NCBI RefSeq assembly: GCF_028290205.1
Contig: NZ_JAQGKF010000146.1
Coordinates: forward strand, 1-48,051
Length of the DNA stretch: 48,051 nt
Reading direction: 5' to 3'
Source of the DNA: Enterovirga sp.
GTDB taxonomy: Bacteria; Pseudomonadota; Alphaproteobacteria; Rhizobiales; Beijerinckiaceae
Made by a program: the position numbers and the translations under genes. Position 1 is the stretch's first letter. Each line of letters starts with the position of its first letter. Under the pieces are notes generated by a model. The model worked only from the letters and a program-made list of their open reading frames with translations, had not been told where the DNA came from and made no database searches. This document shows, piece by piece, positions 11,344 through 20,792 of this stretch.

Positions 11344-12491
11344 CCGGCGCCCTCTCCGTTGCGGTCGAGCATGCGCAGGGCGATTTCCACCTCTCCGCCT
11401 CCTTCAGCGCCCCGGCCGGCGTCACCGCCCTGTTCGGCCGCTCGGGATCGGGCAAGACGACGCTGGTGAATGTGATCGGCGGCCTCCTGCGGCCGCGGAG
11501 CGGGCGGGTCGTGCTCGGCAACGCGACCCTGCTCGACACGGAACGCGGCATCTTCGTGCCGCCGCACCGGCGCCGCATCGGCTACGTGTTCCAGGAGGCG
11601 CGGCTGTTTCCACACCTCTCGGTTCGGCAGAACCTCGCCTTCGGGCGCTGGTTCGCGCCCCGGCACGAAGGCGGGCTTGCGACCGAAGCCGTGGTGGCGC
11701 TTCTCGGCCTCGCACCGCTGCTCGGTCGCCGGCCCGGCGGCCTGTCCGGCGGGGAGCGGCAGCGTGTCGCGATCGGACGGGCGCTTCTGGCCAAGCCGCG
11801 CCTGCTGCTGATGGACGAGCCGCTCGCCTCTCTGGACGAGACCCGAAAGGCCGAGATCCTGCCCTTCATCGAGCGGCTGCGCGACGAGGCCGGCATTCCG
11901 ATCGTCTACGTCTCCCATTCCGTGCCGGAGGTGGCCCGGCTCGCCGACACGCTGGTGGTGCTCGAAGGCGGCCGGCTGGTGGCGGCCGGCGAGGCCGCCG
12001 AGATGCTGGGCCGCCTCGACGTGGCGCCGCTCGGGCTGTCGCGCGACGCGGGGGCGGTGCTGCCGGGCCGAATCGTCGGCCATGACGCGGGCTACGGGCT
12101 CACCACGGTGGCGACCCCAGCCGGCCCCCTGCACCTTCCGCGGGTGGCTCTGCCGGAGGGGGCCACCGTGCGAATCCAGGTGCTGGCGCGGGACGTCATG
12201 CTGAGCCTGCGGCGCCCGGAGGGCCTCAGCGCCCTCAATGTTCTCGAAGCCCGCGTGGCGGAGATCATGCCGGACGGACGGGAGGGCGGGGCCGCCACCG
12301 ACATCCGCCTTCGCTGCGGCGGCGCCGCGCTGGTGGCCCGCATCACCCGCAAGTCGCGCGACGGGCTCGGCCTCCAGGTCGGAGACGCCGTGTTCGCCGT
12401 GGTGAAGACGGTCGCCTTCGAGGCCGCTCCGGAGAGCCATGGGCCATCCGAGGGCGAGCCGGCCGGACTTCGTCCGGCCTGGCGAGCTTGA
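11340..12491 (+). CDS. modC: Molybdate ABC transporter ATP-binding protein
   Basis: ATPase that drives ModB, 383 residues. Seen: Walker A GRSGSGKTT (33-41), signature LSGGERQR, Walker B LLLMDEP and the switch histidine in YVSHS. A C-terminal TOBE/Mop-like domain (about 290-362) is expected to bind oxyanion. The GTG start at 11340 shares GTGA with the modB stop and gives the normal ModC N-terminus; the reading frame upstream lies inside modB. The last residues encode a hairpin listed separately. Confidence 0.94.
   Translation: MTGALSVAVEHAQGDFHLSASFSAPAGVTALFGRSGSGKTTLVNVIGGLLRPRSGRVVLGNATLLDTERGIFVPPHRRRIGYVFQEARLFPHLSVRQNLAFGRWFAPRHEGGLATEAVVALLGLAPLLGRRPGGLSGGERQRVAIGRALLAKPRLLLMDEPLASLDETRKAEILPFIERLRDEAGIPIVYVSHSVPEVARLADTLVVLEGGRLVAAGEAAEMLGRLDVAPLGLSRDAGAVLPGRIVGHDAGYGLTTVATPAGPLHLPRVALPEGATVRIQVLARDVMLSLRRPEGLSALNVLEARVAEIMPDGREGGAATDIRLRCGGAALVARITRKSRDGLGLQVGDAVFAVVKTVAFEAAPESHGPSEGEPAGLRPAWRA
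12461..12479 (+). terminator. Hairpin at 3' end of modC
   Basis: GGCCGGAC and GTCCGGCC form a perfect 8-base stem around TTC (or a 7-base stem with a CTTCG loop) within the last codons of modC. No T-run follows. It may end or stabilise the modABC transcript. Confidence 0.35.
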
Positions 12492-12671
12492 GGCGGGCGA
12501 GGCGCCGAGGCGTGACGACCGGCTCGGCGACGGCGCGGTCCACCTCCGCGATCAGGAGCCAGGCGCCGGTCGGAGAGCCTCGTTTGGCCCGGAGACCACG
12601 CCCCCCGCTCACGAGCCCGGACCGCCGGATCTTTGGCCCCGCCAACCCTGCCGGCTCGGCGTGCAAACCTG

Positions 12672-12699
12672 TTGCGCATGAGAACAAAACGTGTACATT
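12672..12699 (+). promoter_or_regulatory. Probable LexA box and promoter of recA
   Basis: GAAC-N7-GTAC at 12682-12696 matches the alphaproteobacterial SOS operator GAAC-N7-GAAC (the reverse of GTTC-N7-GTTC) at 7 of 8 positions. It sits inside a plausible promoter, TTGCGC (12672-12677), 16-base spacer, TACATT (12694-12699), about 60 bases upstream of recA. LexA binding there would block the promoter. The rest of 12492-12755 shows no gene. Confidence 0.5.
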
Positions 12700-12755
12700 G
12701 GCGCGGTTCGGCTCGTTGAGTTCGACTCCACCCGCTGCCATAAGGACCCGCGCGC

Positions 12756-13838
12756 ATGTCCTCCGCCCTGCGTCTGATTGAAAGCCCATCCATGGACAAG
12801 ACCAAGGCGCTGGATGCGGCGCTGTCACAGATCGAGCGTGCGTTCGGCAAGGGCTCGATCATGCGGCTCGGCAAGAACGACAAGATCGCCGAGGTGGAAT
12901 CGATCTCCACCGGATCGCTCGGGCTGGACATCGCTCTTGGGGTCGGCGGCCTGCCGCGCGGACGGGTGATCGAGATCTACGGGCCGGAAAGCTCGGGCAA
13001 GACCACGCTCGCCCTGCACACGGTGGCAGAGGCGCAGAAGAAGGGCGGCGTCTGCGCCTTCGTGGATGCCGAGCACGCGCTCGACCCGGTTTATGCCCGC
13101 AAGCTCGGCGTGAAGCTCGACGACCTCCTGATCTCACAGCCCGATACGGGTGAGCAGGCGCTCGAGATCTGCGACACGCTGGTGCGGTCGGGCGCGATCG
13201 ACGTCCTCGTGGTCGATTCGGTGGCGGCGCTGACGCCGCGCGCCGAGATCGAGGGCGAGATGGGCGACGTGCAGCCGGGATCCCAGGCCCGCCTGATGAG
13301 CCAGGCCCTGCGCAAGCTCACCGCCTCGATTTCGAAGTCGAAATCCATGGTGATCTTCATCAACCAGATCCGGATGAAGATCGGCGTCATGTACGGCTCG
13401 CCCGAGACCACGACGGGCGGCAACGCGCTGAAGTTTTACGCCTCCGTCCGGCTCGACATTCGGCGCATCTCGACCCTGAAGGACCGGGACGAGGCGATCG
13501 GCAACTCGGTCCGGGTCAAGGTCGTCAAGAACAAGGTGGCGCCGCCTTTCAAGCAGGTGGAATTCGACATCATGTTCGGGGAAGGCATCTCCAAGGTCGG
13601 CGAGCTGGTCGATCTCGGCGTCAAGGCCGGGATCGTCGAGAAATCCGGGGCCTGGTTCTCCTTCGACAGCCAGCGGCTGGGGCAGGGGCGCGAGAACGCG
13701 AAGGCGCTGCTGCGGGACAACCCGAGCATGGCCAATCGCATCGAAGCGGCCATCCGGCAAAATGCCGGGCTCCTGGCCGACCGCATCCTCGACACCGCCA
13801 CCCCGACCGACGACGACCTCGACGAGGGCGCGCCGTAG
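12756..13838 (+). CDS. recA: Recombinase A
   Basis: Forms filaments on single-stranded DNA, drives strand exchange and triggers LexA self-cleavage. The 360-residue protein has Walker A GPESSGKT (76-83), Walker B-type LVVDSVAAL, the DNA-contact loop with [19 protein letters not shown], and an acidic C-terminus. The ATG at 12756 follows AAGGA; a second ATG at 12792 ([11 protein letters not shown]) is also possible, but many relatives carry the short N-terminal extension. alaS follows, the usual order in Hyphomicrobiales. Confidence 0.98.
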   Translation: MSSALRLIESPSMDKTKALDAALSQIERAFGKGSIMRLGKNDKIAEVESISTGSLGLDIALGVGGLPRGRVIEIYGPESSGKTTLALHTVAEAQKKGGVCAFVDAEHALDPVYARKLGVKLDDLLISQPDTGEQALEICDTLVRSGAIDVLVVDSVAALTPRAEIEGEMGDVQPGSQARLMSQALRKLTASISKSKSMVIFINQIRMKIGVMYGSPETTTGGNALKFYASVRLDIRRISTLKDRDEAIGNSVRVKVVKNKVAPPFKQVEFDIMFGEGISKVGELVDLGVKAGIVEKSGAWFSFDSQRLGQGRENAKALLRDNPSMANRIEAAIRQNAGLLADRILDTATPTDDDLDEGAP

Positions 13839-13851
13839 CGCGCGGCCTTTT
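13828..13851 (+). terminator. Weak hairpin with T-run at recA end
   Basis: GCGCGC, CGTA loop, GCGCGC spans the recA stop codon and is followed by GGCC and then TTTT. The stem is short and the GGCC before the T-run is unpaired, so this is only a tentative terminator between recA and alaS. Confidence 0.25.
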
Positions 13852-14014
13852 CCGGAGGCGCTCGCCGCCCTCGGCCAGGCCGCAACGGCGCCTCCCCGTC
13901 GGGGCTCCCGGAGCCGGCCGGGACGGTTCCCTCGACATCCCCCTGACCCGCCCCTAGAAGCGGGCCGGGAGCCGCCGGGGGCCGGCGGCCGCGTCTGCAC
14001 GGGTCCATCCACCG

Positions 14015-16672
14015 ATGAGTGGCGTCAACGAGATCAGGTCGGCCTTTCTCGATTATTTCGCGAAGCACGGCCACGAGGCGGTGGCGTCCTCGCCGCTGGT
14101 CCCGCGCAACGACCCGACATTGATGTTCACCAATGCCGGGATGGTGCAGTTCAAGAACGTCTTCACCGGCGTCGAGAAACGACCCTATTCCCGGGCTACC
14201 ACCTCCCAGAAATGCGTGCGGGCCGGTGGCAAGCACAACGATCTCGATAATGTCGGCTACACGGCCCGGCATCACACCTTCTTCGAGATGCTGGGAAATT
14301 TCTCCTTCGGAGACTATTTCAAGGAGCAGGCGATCGAGCTCGCCTGGAACCTGATCACCCGCGAGTTCGGGCTGAGCAAGGACCGGCTCCTGGTCACGGT
14401 CTACGCCGACGACGACGAGGCGGCCTCCCTGTGGCGCCGCATCGCCGGCTTCTCCGACGACCGCATCATCCGCATCGGCACCTCCGACAATTTCTGGCAG
14501 ATGGGCGACACGGGTCCGTGCGGACCCTGTTCGGAGATCTTCATCGACCAGGGCCCTGCCTTGCAGGGCGGACCGCCCGGCTCCCCGGACGAGGACGGCG
14601 ATCGCTTCCTCGAGTTCTGGAACCTCGTCTTCATGCAGTACGAGCAGATCGAGCCCGGCACGCGCGTCGCGCTGCCGCGCCCCTCGATCGACACCGGCAT
14701 GGGCCTGGAGCGCATGTCCGCGATCCTCCAGGGCGTCCATTCGAATTACGACACGGACCTCTTTCGCACCCTGATCGACGCGGTCTCGCATGCGATCGGC
14801 CGCGGTCCCGATGCCGCCACCCGGGCCTCCTACCGCGTCATCGCGGATCACCTGCGCGCCTCGTCGTTCCTGGTGGCGGACGGGGTGCTCCCGTCCAACG
14901 AGGGCCGCGGCTACGTTCTGCGGCGGATCATGCGGCGAGCCATGCGGCATGGCGAGCTGCTCGGCGCCCGCGAGCCGATCATGTGGCGGCTCGTTCCGGC
15001 GCTGGTGCGGGAAATGGGCCAGGCCTATCCGGAGCTCGTGCGGGCCGAGGCGCTGATCGTGGAAACCCTGCGCCTCGAGGAGACGCGGTTTCGGCGCACG
15101 CTGGAGCGCGGGCTGGCCATTCTCGAGGAGGAGAGCGCCGGGCTCGCGCGCGGGCAGTCCCTCGCCGGCGAGACCGCCTTCACCCTCTACGACACCTATG
15201 GCTTTCCGCTCGATCTGACGCAGGACGCGTTGAAGGCGCGCGGCGTCACCGTGGACACCGACGGTTTCCGGCAGGCCATGGAAAAGCAGCGCGAGCGCGC
15301 CCGGGCGGCCTGGGCCGGCTCCGGCGAGGCCGCGACGGACGCGGTCTGGTACGGCCTGCGCGAGCGGGTCGGCGCGACCGAATTCCTGGGCTACGACACG
15401 GAGCGGGCGGAGGGCGTCGTCACGGCCCTGGTCAGGGGCGGGCAGGAGGTCGAGGGGCTCGGGGCCGGCGAGAGCGGGCTCGTGGTCCTCAACCAGACCC
15501 CGTTCTACGGCGAGTCGGGCGGGCAGGTCGGCGACACCGGGCTGCTGATCGGGCCGGGGCTGCGGGCCCGCGTCACCGACACCGAGAAGAAGCTTGGCGA
15601 CGTGTTCGTCCACCATGTCACGGTGGAGGAGGGCCGCGTCGCGGTTGGGGCGGCGCTCGAACTCGTCGTCGCGACCGAGCGCCGGGCCGGCATTCGGGGC
15701 CACCATTCCGCGACCCACCTTCTGCACGAGGCGCTGCGGCGCGTGCTCGGCGACCACGTGGCGCAGAAGGGGTCTCTGGTCGCACCCGACCGGCTCCGCT
15801 TCGATTTCAGCCACCCGAAGCCGATGAGCCCCGCCGAGATCGCCGCCGTCGAGGACATCGCCAACCGCCTCGTGCTCCAGAACGAGCCCGTGACCACGCG
15901 GCTGATGGCGGTCGACGATGCCGTCGCGTCCGGCGCACGGGCGCTGTTTGGCGAGAAATACGGGGACGAAGTCAGGGTCGTGTCCATGGGCACGGATCGG
16001 GAGGCGGAGGGCCGGGTGTTCTCCGTCGAACTCTGCGGCGGCACCCATGTGGCCCGCACCGGGGATATCGGCGTTGTGGCCATTCTGTCCGAGAGCGCGG
16101 TGGCGGCGGGTGTCCGCCGGCTCGAGGCGTTGACCGGGGAGAGCGCGCGCCGCCATCTCGCCGGTGAGAGCCGCGCCCTCCGGGACGTCGCCGGACTGCT
16201 CAAGGCGCCGGTGGCCGAGGTCGGCGAGCGGCTGTCCGGGCTGATCGAGGAGCGTCGGCGCCTGGAGCGTGACCTCGCGGACGCGCGCCGCAAGCTCGCC
16301 ATGGCGGGCCCCGGCACGGCGGGCGGGGACGAGATCCGCACCGTCTCGGGCGTGAACTACCTGGCTCGCGTTCTGCGCGACGTGCCGGCCCGGGATCTCA
16401 AGCCGCTGGTCGACGAGGCGAAGAAGCGCGTCGGCTCGGGCGTGGTCGCCTTCGTCACCGTCGACAAGGAGGAGCGGGCGAGCCTCATCGTCGGGGTCAC
16501 GGCCGATCAGGTCGCGGCCAACAACGCGGTCGACCTCGTCCGGGCTGGCGCGGCGGCGCTCGGCGGCAAGGGCGGCGGCGGACGGCCGGACATGGCCCAG
16601 GCCGGCGGGCCCGACGGCGCCAAGGCGGAAGCCGCGCTCGAAGCCGTCGGGGCGGCGCTCCGGGCGGCTTGA
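14015..16672 (+). CDS. alaS: Alanyl-tRNA synthetase
   Basis: Charges tRNA-Ala with alanine, 885 residues, a normal length. Domains in order: class II catalytic core (1-about 240, with [12 protein letters not shown] and [18 protein letters not shown]), tRNA-recognition region, editing domain with the zinc-binding HHSATH (His564 and His568) and CGGTH motifs that clear mischarged Ser/Gly, then a coiled region and a C-Ala domain rich in glycine ([16 protein letters not shown]). It follows recA by 176 bases. Confidence 0.98.
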   Translation: MSGVNEIRSAFLDYFAKHGHEAVASSPLVPRNDPTLMFTNAGMVQFKNVFTGVEKRPYSRATTSQKCVRAGGKHNDLDNVGYTARHHTFFEMLGNFSFGDYFKEQAIELAWNLITREFGLSKDRLLVTVYADDDEAASLWRRIAGFSDDRIIRIGTSDNFWQMGDTGPCGPCSEIFIDQGPALQGGPPGSPDEDGDRFLEFWNLVFMQYEQIEPGTRVALPRPSIDTGMGLERMSAILQGVHSNYDTDLFRTLIDAVSHAIGRGPDAATRASYRVIADHLRASSFLVADGVLPSNEGRGYVLRRIMRRAMRHGELLGAREPIMWRLVPALVREMGQAYPELVRAEALIVETLRLEETRFRRTLERGLAILEEESAGLARGQSLAGETAFTLYDTYGFPLDLTQDALKARGVTVDTDGFRQAMEKQRERARAAWAGSGEAATDAVWYGLRERVGATEFLGYDTERAEGVVTALVRGGQEVEGLGAGESGLVVLNQTPFYGESGGQVGDTGLLIGPGLRARVTDTEKKLGDVFVHHVTVEEGRVAVGAALELVVATERRAGIRGHHSATHLLHEALRRVLGDHVAQKGSLVAPDRLRFDFSHPKPMSPAEIAAVEDIANRLVLQNEPVTTRLMAVDDAVASGARALFGEKYGDEVRVVSMGTDREAEGRVFSVELCGGTHVARTGDIGVVAILSESAVAAGVRRLEALTGESARRHLAGESRALRDVAGLLKAPVAEVGERLSGLIEERRRLERDLADARRKLAMAGPGTAGGDEIRTVSGVNYLARVLRDVPARDLKPLVDEAKKRVGSGVVAFVTVDKEERASLIVGVTADQVAANNAVDLVRAGAAALGGKGGGGRPDMAQAGGPDGAKAEAALEAVGAALRAA

Positions 16673-16682
16673 GGCCACCTGG

Positions 16683-16829
16683 TCAGGCGGTCGGGCGGGA
16701 CCCGTCCCGTTCGGCGATGTCGCGCAGCAGCGCTTCGATCTGAATTCGCCGAGCGACCCGCTGGCGGGCCAGCTCGGACACGGTCGCGCCCCGCGGGGCG
16801 AGGCCGAAGAGGAACCTGAGCAGCAACAT
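16683..16829 (-). CDS. Possible 48-residue protein of unknown function
   Basis: A short reading frame on the reverse strand that ends 10 bases from the end of alaS. It encodes 48 residues with a hydrophobic start (MLLLRFLFGLAPRG) and a charged helical remainder (ELARQRVARRIQIEALLRDIAE). What supports it is an excellent AGGAGGT ribosome-binding site seven bases before the ATG; the frame is open for 32 more codons upstream but with no second signal. I recognise no family. The short cationic hydrophobic N-terminus could touch the membrane, but this is a guess. Confidence 0.5.
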   Translation of the reverse strand: MLLLRFLFGLAPRGATVSELARQRVARRIQIEALLRDIAERDGSRPTA

Positions 16830-16848
16830 GGGAGAGACCTCCTCTCCC
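16830..16848 (-). promoter_or_regulatory. Hairpin presenting the ribosome-binding site of the 48-residue ORF
   Basis: On the reverse strand GGGAGAG, loop GAGGT, CTCTCCC forms a perfect 7-base stem that ends right at the start codon. The core of the AGGAGGT ribosome-binding site lies in the loop and its first two bases in the stem. This could tune translation. Confidence 0.4.
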
Positions 16849-16994
16849 GCCAACCTGGGCAGATTCGTGCCCCCGCGGCGTGCTCGGCCGCACCTCGCTG
16901 CCCGCCCTTGGTCGCAGACGCGCACGGATCGTCAAGCTTCCCCGGCTGTGCCAAGATCCTCCCAAGAAGACGGCAAGTCGAGGGAGGTAGACCA

Positions 16995-17987
16995 ATGCGC
17001 CCCGTGGGCAGACGCTCGTTCATCTGGCGCGCCGGAGCTTCGGCGCTGCTCGCCGGCACAGGGCTCCCCTTGGCCCTGCCGGCCGGGGCTCAGGGGAAGT
17101 GGCCCGAGCGGCCGGTGCGCCTGGTGGTTCCGCTTGCGCCGGGCGGCGCGATCGATTTCGTGGCGCGGCAATGCGGGGAGGTGATGACGCGCCAGCTCGG
17201 CCAGCAGGTGATCGTCGAGAACCGCACCGGCGCGGGCGGCACGATCGGCATGGATTCAGCGCTGCGGAGCGACCCGGACGGCTACACGATCCTGATCGCC
17301 AACGACAACGCCGCCAGCGCCCCGCACATTCTCAAGCTCCCGCACGACTACACCAAGGTGCTGCTGCCGGTGATCGACATCGGCCATCAGCCACTCGTGC
17401 TCGGAGTGCATCCCTCGCTCGGCGTCGGCTCCCTCCAGGAATACGTCGCCCATGCCAAGGCGAATCCCGGCGTCGGCTTTGCATCCAGCGGGGTCGGCTC
17501 CAATCAGCACGTCCTCGGGGGCTGGCTCGCCAAGGAGACCGGCATCCGGCTGGAGCACGTCCCTTACCGGGGGGCGGGCCAGGCCGTGAACGACCTGGTG
17601 GCCGGGCACGTCAAGTCGGCGCTGCTCGGGCCGACGGCGCTGATTCCGCACCACCTCTCGGGCAGCATCAAGATCATCGCCCAATCGGGCAGCCGACGCG
17701 CGCCGACGCTGCCGGATATCCCGACTTTCGAGGATGCCGGCTACAAGGGCCTTGTGCTGGACGTTTGGTACGCGGCGTTCGCCCCGCCCGGCACGCCGCC
17801 CGAGCTCATCAAGACCATGAACGCCGCCTTCGCCCGCTCGCTCGATGATCCGAGGCTCCGGGACGCGTTCGCGAAGGGCATCGTGGAGCCGATCGGCGGC
17901 ACCCCCGAACAACTGGGCGAGCTCGCGCGCGCGGATTCGGCCAAATACGAGCGGCTGGTGCGGGATCTCGGCATCAAGCCGAGCTGA
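16995..17987 (+). CDS. Tripartite tricarboxylate transporter binding protein (Bug/TctC family)
   Basis: Periplasmic binding protein of 330 residues for an organic acid of unknown identity. The start follows AGGGAGGT and gives a signal peptide with a twin-arginine-like motif (GRRSFIW, residues 6-12) and a hydrophobic stretch ending near ALPAGAQ. The mature part shows the family's WPERPVRLVVPLAPGG and GAGGTIGMDSALRSDPDGYT. No TctA/TctB membrane subunits are in the window, so it is an orphan, as most Bug proteins are. It sits alone between alaS and the convergent MOSC/icd pair. Confidence 0.92.
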   Translation: MRPVGRRSFIWRAGASALLAGTGLPLALPAGAQGKWPERPVRLVVPLAPGGAIDFVARQCGEVMTRQLGQQVIVENRTGAGGTIGMDSALRSDPDGYTILIANDNAASAPHILKLPHDYTKVLLPVIDIGHQPLVLGVHPSLGVGSLQEYVAHAKANPGVGFASSGVGSNQHVLGGWLAKETGIRLEHVPYRGAGQAVNDLVAGHVKSALLGPTALIPHHLSGSIKIIAQSGSRRAPTLPDIPTFEDAGYKGLVLDVWYAAFAPPGTPPELIKTMNAAFARSLDDPRLRDAFAKGIVEPIGGTPEQLGELARADSAKYERLVRDLGIKPS

Positions 17988-18002
17988 CGCGGCGGCGCGT
18001 CA
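17985..18002. terminator. Bidirectional hairpin made from two stop codons
   Basis: TGACGCG, loop GCGG, CGCGTCA is a perfect 7-base stem. Its first three bases are the stop codon of the TctC-type gene and its last three are the reverse-strand stop of the MOSC gene, so one hairpin closes both convergent genes. There is no T-run. Confidence 0.5.
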
Positions 18003-18542
18003 AACCACCTCGAGCGGGCGCGGCGCGCCGGCCGGAAGCTCGATCGTGATCGCGTCGCCCGGGGCGACGTCGCCGCCGGCGATCACGATGCTCATCACGC
18101 CGGTCTTGCGGATCAGGCTGCCGTCCGGAGCCCGGCCCAGCACGGCCTGCATCAGGCCGGGCCTGAACTGATCGATCTGGATGCAGGGATTGCGAAGCCC
18201 CGTCACCTCGACCACGGCCTCCCGGCCGAGCCGCAGCCGGGCTCCGGTCGGCAAGCCGAGCAGGTCGATCCCCTGCGTGGTGATGTTCTCGCCAAGGTCG
18301 CCCGGCCCGATCGGGTAGCCCTGCCCGGCCAGTTCGGCGAAGAGCTCGGCCGCGATCAGGTGCACCTGCCGCAGATTGGGCTGGGTCGGGTCGCGGGCGA
18401 CGCGCGAGCGGTGCTTCACCGTCTCGCCCGCATGGGCGTCTCCGAGGATGCCCAACCCGGCCACGAGCCGGACCGAGAGCTGCCTCGGCTTCGAGAAGCG
18501 GTGGCCTCGGGCGGCCGAGACGGAAAGGACCTCGGCCGCCAT
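18000..18542 (-). CDS. MOSC domain protein
   Basis: 180-residue protein with a MOSC domain, the fold shared with the molybdenum cofactor sulfurase C-terminus and YiiM/mARC proteins. Family features seen: GDAHAG (32-39 region), VHLIAAELF, GDLGENITTQG, and RNPCIQIDQF with the conserved cysteine thought to bind the cofactor. Members handle sulfur or oxygen transfer around molybdenum cofactor. The ATG at 18542 is eight bases after the icd stop, so both genes probably share a transcript. The exact reaction is not known. Confidence 0.85.
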   Translation of the reverse strand: MAAEVLSVSAARGHRFSKPRQLSVRLVAGLGILGDAHAGETVKHRSRVARDPTQPNLRQVHLIAAELFAELAGQGYPIGPGDLGENITTQGIDLLGLPTGARLRLGREAVVEVTGLRNPCIQIDQFRPGLMQAVLGRAPDGSLIRKTGVMSIVIAGGDVAPGDAITIELPAGAPRPLEVV

Positions 18543-18550
18543 CGCGGGGC

Positions 18551-19765
18551 TCAGACCTTCATGGCCGCCTTCAGGTTCTCGTCCACCTTGTCCAGGAAGC
18601 CGGTGGTGGAGAGCCACTTCTGGTCGGCGCCGACCAGCAGCGCCAAGTCCTTGGTCATGTAGCCGGCCTCGACCGTGTCGACGCAGACCGTCTCGAGGGT
18701 GGTGGCGAACTTGGCGAGCTGCGCGTTGCCGTCGAGCTTGGCGCGGTGCGAGAGACCCCGCGTCCAGGCGAAGATCGAGGCGATGGAGTTGGTCGACGTC
18801 TCCTTGCCCTTCTGGTGCTCGCGGTAGTGCCGGGTCACGGTGCCGTGCGCCGCCTCGGCCTCGACGGTCTGGCCGTCCGGGGTCAGGAGCACGGACGTCA
18901 TCAGCCCGAGGGAGCCGAAGCCCTGCGCCACGGTGTCGGACTGAACGTCGCCGTCGTAGTTCTTGCAAGCCCAGACATAGCCGCCGGACCACTTGAGGGC
19001 CGAGGCCACCATGTCGTCGATCAGGCGGTGCTCGTAGGTGATGCCAAGCGAGGCGAACTTGGACTTGAATTCGGCCTCGTACACCTCCTGGAAGATGTCC
19101 TTGAAGCGGCCGTCATAGACCTTGAGGATGGTGTTCTTGGTCGACAGGTAGACCGGGAACTTGCGGGCCAGGCCGTAATTCAGCGAGGCGCGGGCAAAGT
19201 CGCGGATCGAGTCGTCGAGGTTGTACATCGCCATGGCGACGCCGGCGCCCGGGAACTTGAACACCTCCTTCTCGATCACCTGGCCGTCCTCGCCCTCGAA
19301 CTTGATCGAGAGGCGGCCCTTGCCGGGCACCTTGAAATCGGTCGCCCGGTACTGGTCGCCATAGGCGTGGCGGCCGACCACGATCGGCTGCGTCCAGCCC
19401 GGCACGAGGCGGGGCACGTTCTTGCAGATGATCGGCTCGCGGAAGATGACGCCGCCCAGGATGTTGCGGATGGTGCCGTTCGGCGACTTCCACATCTCCT
19501 TGAGCTTGAACTCCTCGACCCGCTGCTCGTCCGGCGTGATGGTGGCGCATTTCACGCCGACGCCGTGGCGCTTGATCGCCTCGGCCGCATCCACCGTCAC
19601 CTTGTCGTTGGTGGCGTCGCGATGCTCGACGCCGAGGTCGTAATACTCCAGGTCGATGTCGAGATACGGGTGGATCAGCTTGTCCTTGATGACCTGCCAG
19701 ATGATCCGGGTCATCTCGTCGCCGTCCAGCTCGACGACCGGGTTCGCCACCTTGATCTTCGCCAT
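18551..19765 (-). CDS. icd: NADP-dependent isocitrate dehydrogenase
   Basis: TCA-cycle enzyme that oxidises isocitrate to 2-oxoglutarate and yields NADPH. The 404-residue length and the sequence ([18 protein letters not shown] at the start, [12 protein letters not shown] for substrate binding, [12 protein letters not shown] for NADP) fit the eukaryotic-like homodimeric class common in alphaproteobacteria. The ATG at 19765 follows AAGGA; the frame runs 27 codons further upstream without family sequence. A MOSC gene follows directly. Confidence 0.97.
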   Translation of the reverse strand: MAKIKVANPVVELDGDEMTRIIWQVIKDKLIHPYLDIDLEYYDLGVEHRDATNDKVTVDAAEAIKRHGVGVKCATITPDEQRVEEFKLKEMWKSPNGTIRNILGGVIFREPIICKNVPRLVPGWTQPIVVGRHAYGDQYRATDFKVPGKGRLSIKFEGEDGQVIEKEVFKFPGAGVAMAMYNLDDSIRDFARASLNYGLARKFPVYLSTKNTILKVYDGRFKDIFQEVYEAEFKSKFASLGITYEHRLIDDMVASALKWSGGYVWACKNYDGDVQSDTVAQGFGSLGLMTSVLLTPDGQTVEAEAAHGTVTRHYREHQKGKETSTNSIASIFAWTRGLSHRAKLDGNAQLAKFATTLETVCVDTVEAGYMTKDLALLVGADQKWLSTTGFLDKVDENLKAAMKV

Positions 19766-19841
19766 CTCTTGTCCTTCCGGGGCCTGCCGGCCCGAGCTTG
19801 GGGTCGCCGGCTGGACCGGCTGCAATCGCCCCGCCGCATAG

Positions 19842-19869
19842 TGCATAAAGGGCGCCGCCGGAAGGCCAA
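19842..19869 (-). promoter_or_regulatory. Candidate icd promoter
   Basis: On the reverse strand TTGGCC (19869-19864), a 16-base spacer, and TATGCA (19847-19842) form a plausible sigma-70 type promoter about 75 bases upstream of the icd start, in the divergent gap with the methyltransferase gene. Confidence 0.35.
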
Positions 19870-19923
19870 GCCGACCGTCCCGGGCCCGAGCAGGACCGGA
19901 CCCGGTCGCAGGAAGCGAGATTC

Positions 19924-20739
19924 ATGAGCAGCGACGCCGAACGTTCCGCCAGCGCCCTCTACGACACCCCGCGCCACGTGGAGGGACCGGAGGGGTGCCA
20001 CTTCTACCATGCGACCGACCTGCCCGGGATCGGCAGCGTGCCGGGGGATTGGGACCTGCGGGCCACGGTCGGCGACTATCTGGGGAATGTGCCGTTTGCG
20101 GGAAAGCGCGTGCTGGATATCGGCTCGGCCAGCGGCTTCCTGAGCTTCGAGGCGGAGCGGCGCGGCGGCGAGGTGGTGTCCTACGACCTGTCGCCAACCG
20201 ACCGCTGGGACGCGGTGCCCCATTCGGGCGTCGATCTCGGCTCCGTGGACGGCATGATGCGGGAGCATCTCGACAGCATCAACCGAGCCTATTGGCTGAG
20301 CCACCGCCTGAACGGCAGCCGCGCTCGTCTGGCGCGCGGCACCGTCTACGCCATCCCGGATGCGGTCGGGCCAGTGGACGTGGCCATCTTCGGGGCCATC
20401 CTGCTGCATCTGCGCGATCCATTCAGGGCCCTGCATAGCGGGCTGCGGCTGACCCGGGAGACGGTGGTCGTGACCGACCTCCTGCCGGGCCGCTATCGCT
20501 GGCTGCGCCATGTCGGGCGCTATCTCGGCGCCCCCATGTTCTTTGTGCCGCGCAGCACCCGGAAGGAGCGCTTCGACACCTGGTGGATCATTCCGCCCGA
20601 GACGGTGTGCGAGATGTTGCGCGTTCTCGGCTTCGAGGACCTGCGCGTCGCCTACCACTTGCACCCGTTCAGGGGCTCGCCGCGCCTGACCTATACGGTG
20701 GTCGGCCGACGCACCGGGCCGGCGAGCGACCGCATCTGA
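19924..20739 (+). CDS. SAM-dependent methyltransferase, CmoB/DUF1698-like
   Basis: 271-residue class I methyltransferase. The SAM-binding motif RVLDIGSASGFLSFEAERRG is followed by an acidic end of strand two (VSYDLS). The opening FYHATDLPGI and GDWDLRATVGDYLG resemble the proteins around tRNA (mo5U34) methyltransferase, but it is shorter than CmoB and its substrate is not known. It is divergent from icd, and the sirtuin gene follows after 53 bases. Confidence 0.8.
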   Translation: MSSDAERSASALYDTPRHVEGPEGCHFYHATDLPGIGSVPGDWDLRATVGDYLGNVPFAGKRVLDIGSASGFLSFEAERRGGEVVSYDLSPTDRWDAVPHSGVDLGSVDGMMREHLDSINRAYWLSHRLNGSRARLARGTVYAIPDAVGPVDVAIFGAILLHLRDPFRALHSGLRLTRETVVVTDLLPGRYRWLRHVGRYLGAPMFFVPRSTRKERFDTWWIIPPETVCEMLRVLGFEDLRVAYHLHPFRGSPRLTYTVVGRRTGPASDRI

Positions 20740-20792
20740 GCGGCGGGCCGGATCTCGGCCGAACGCCCGGCCTGCCACCGCGTTCACGCCGG

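Noticed and set aside
12708-12732. GTTCGACTC before recA, resembling a tRNA T-loop
   Set aside because: The bases around it do not form a T-stem and no acceptor or anticodon stem can be drawn.
13436-17059. Open reading frame of 1207 codons opposite recA and alaS
   Set aside because: Antisense to two certain genes; long open antisense frames are expected where third codon positions are almost all G or C. The translation is low-complexity and unlike any family.
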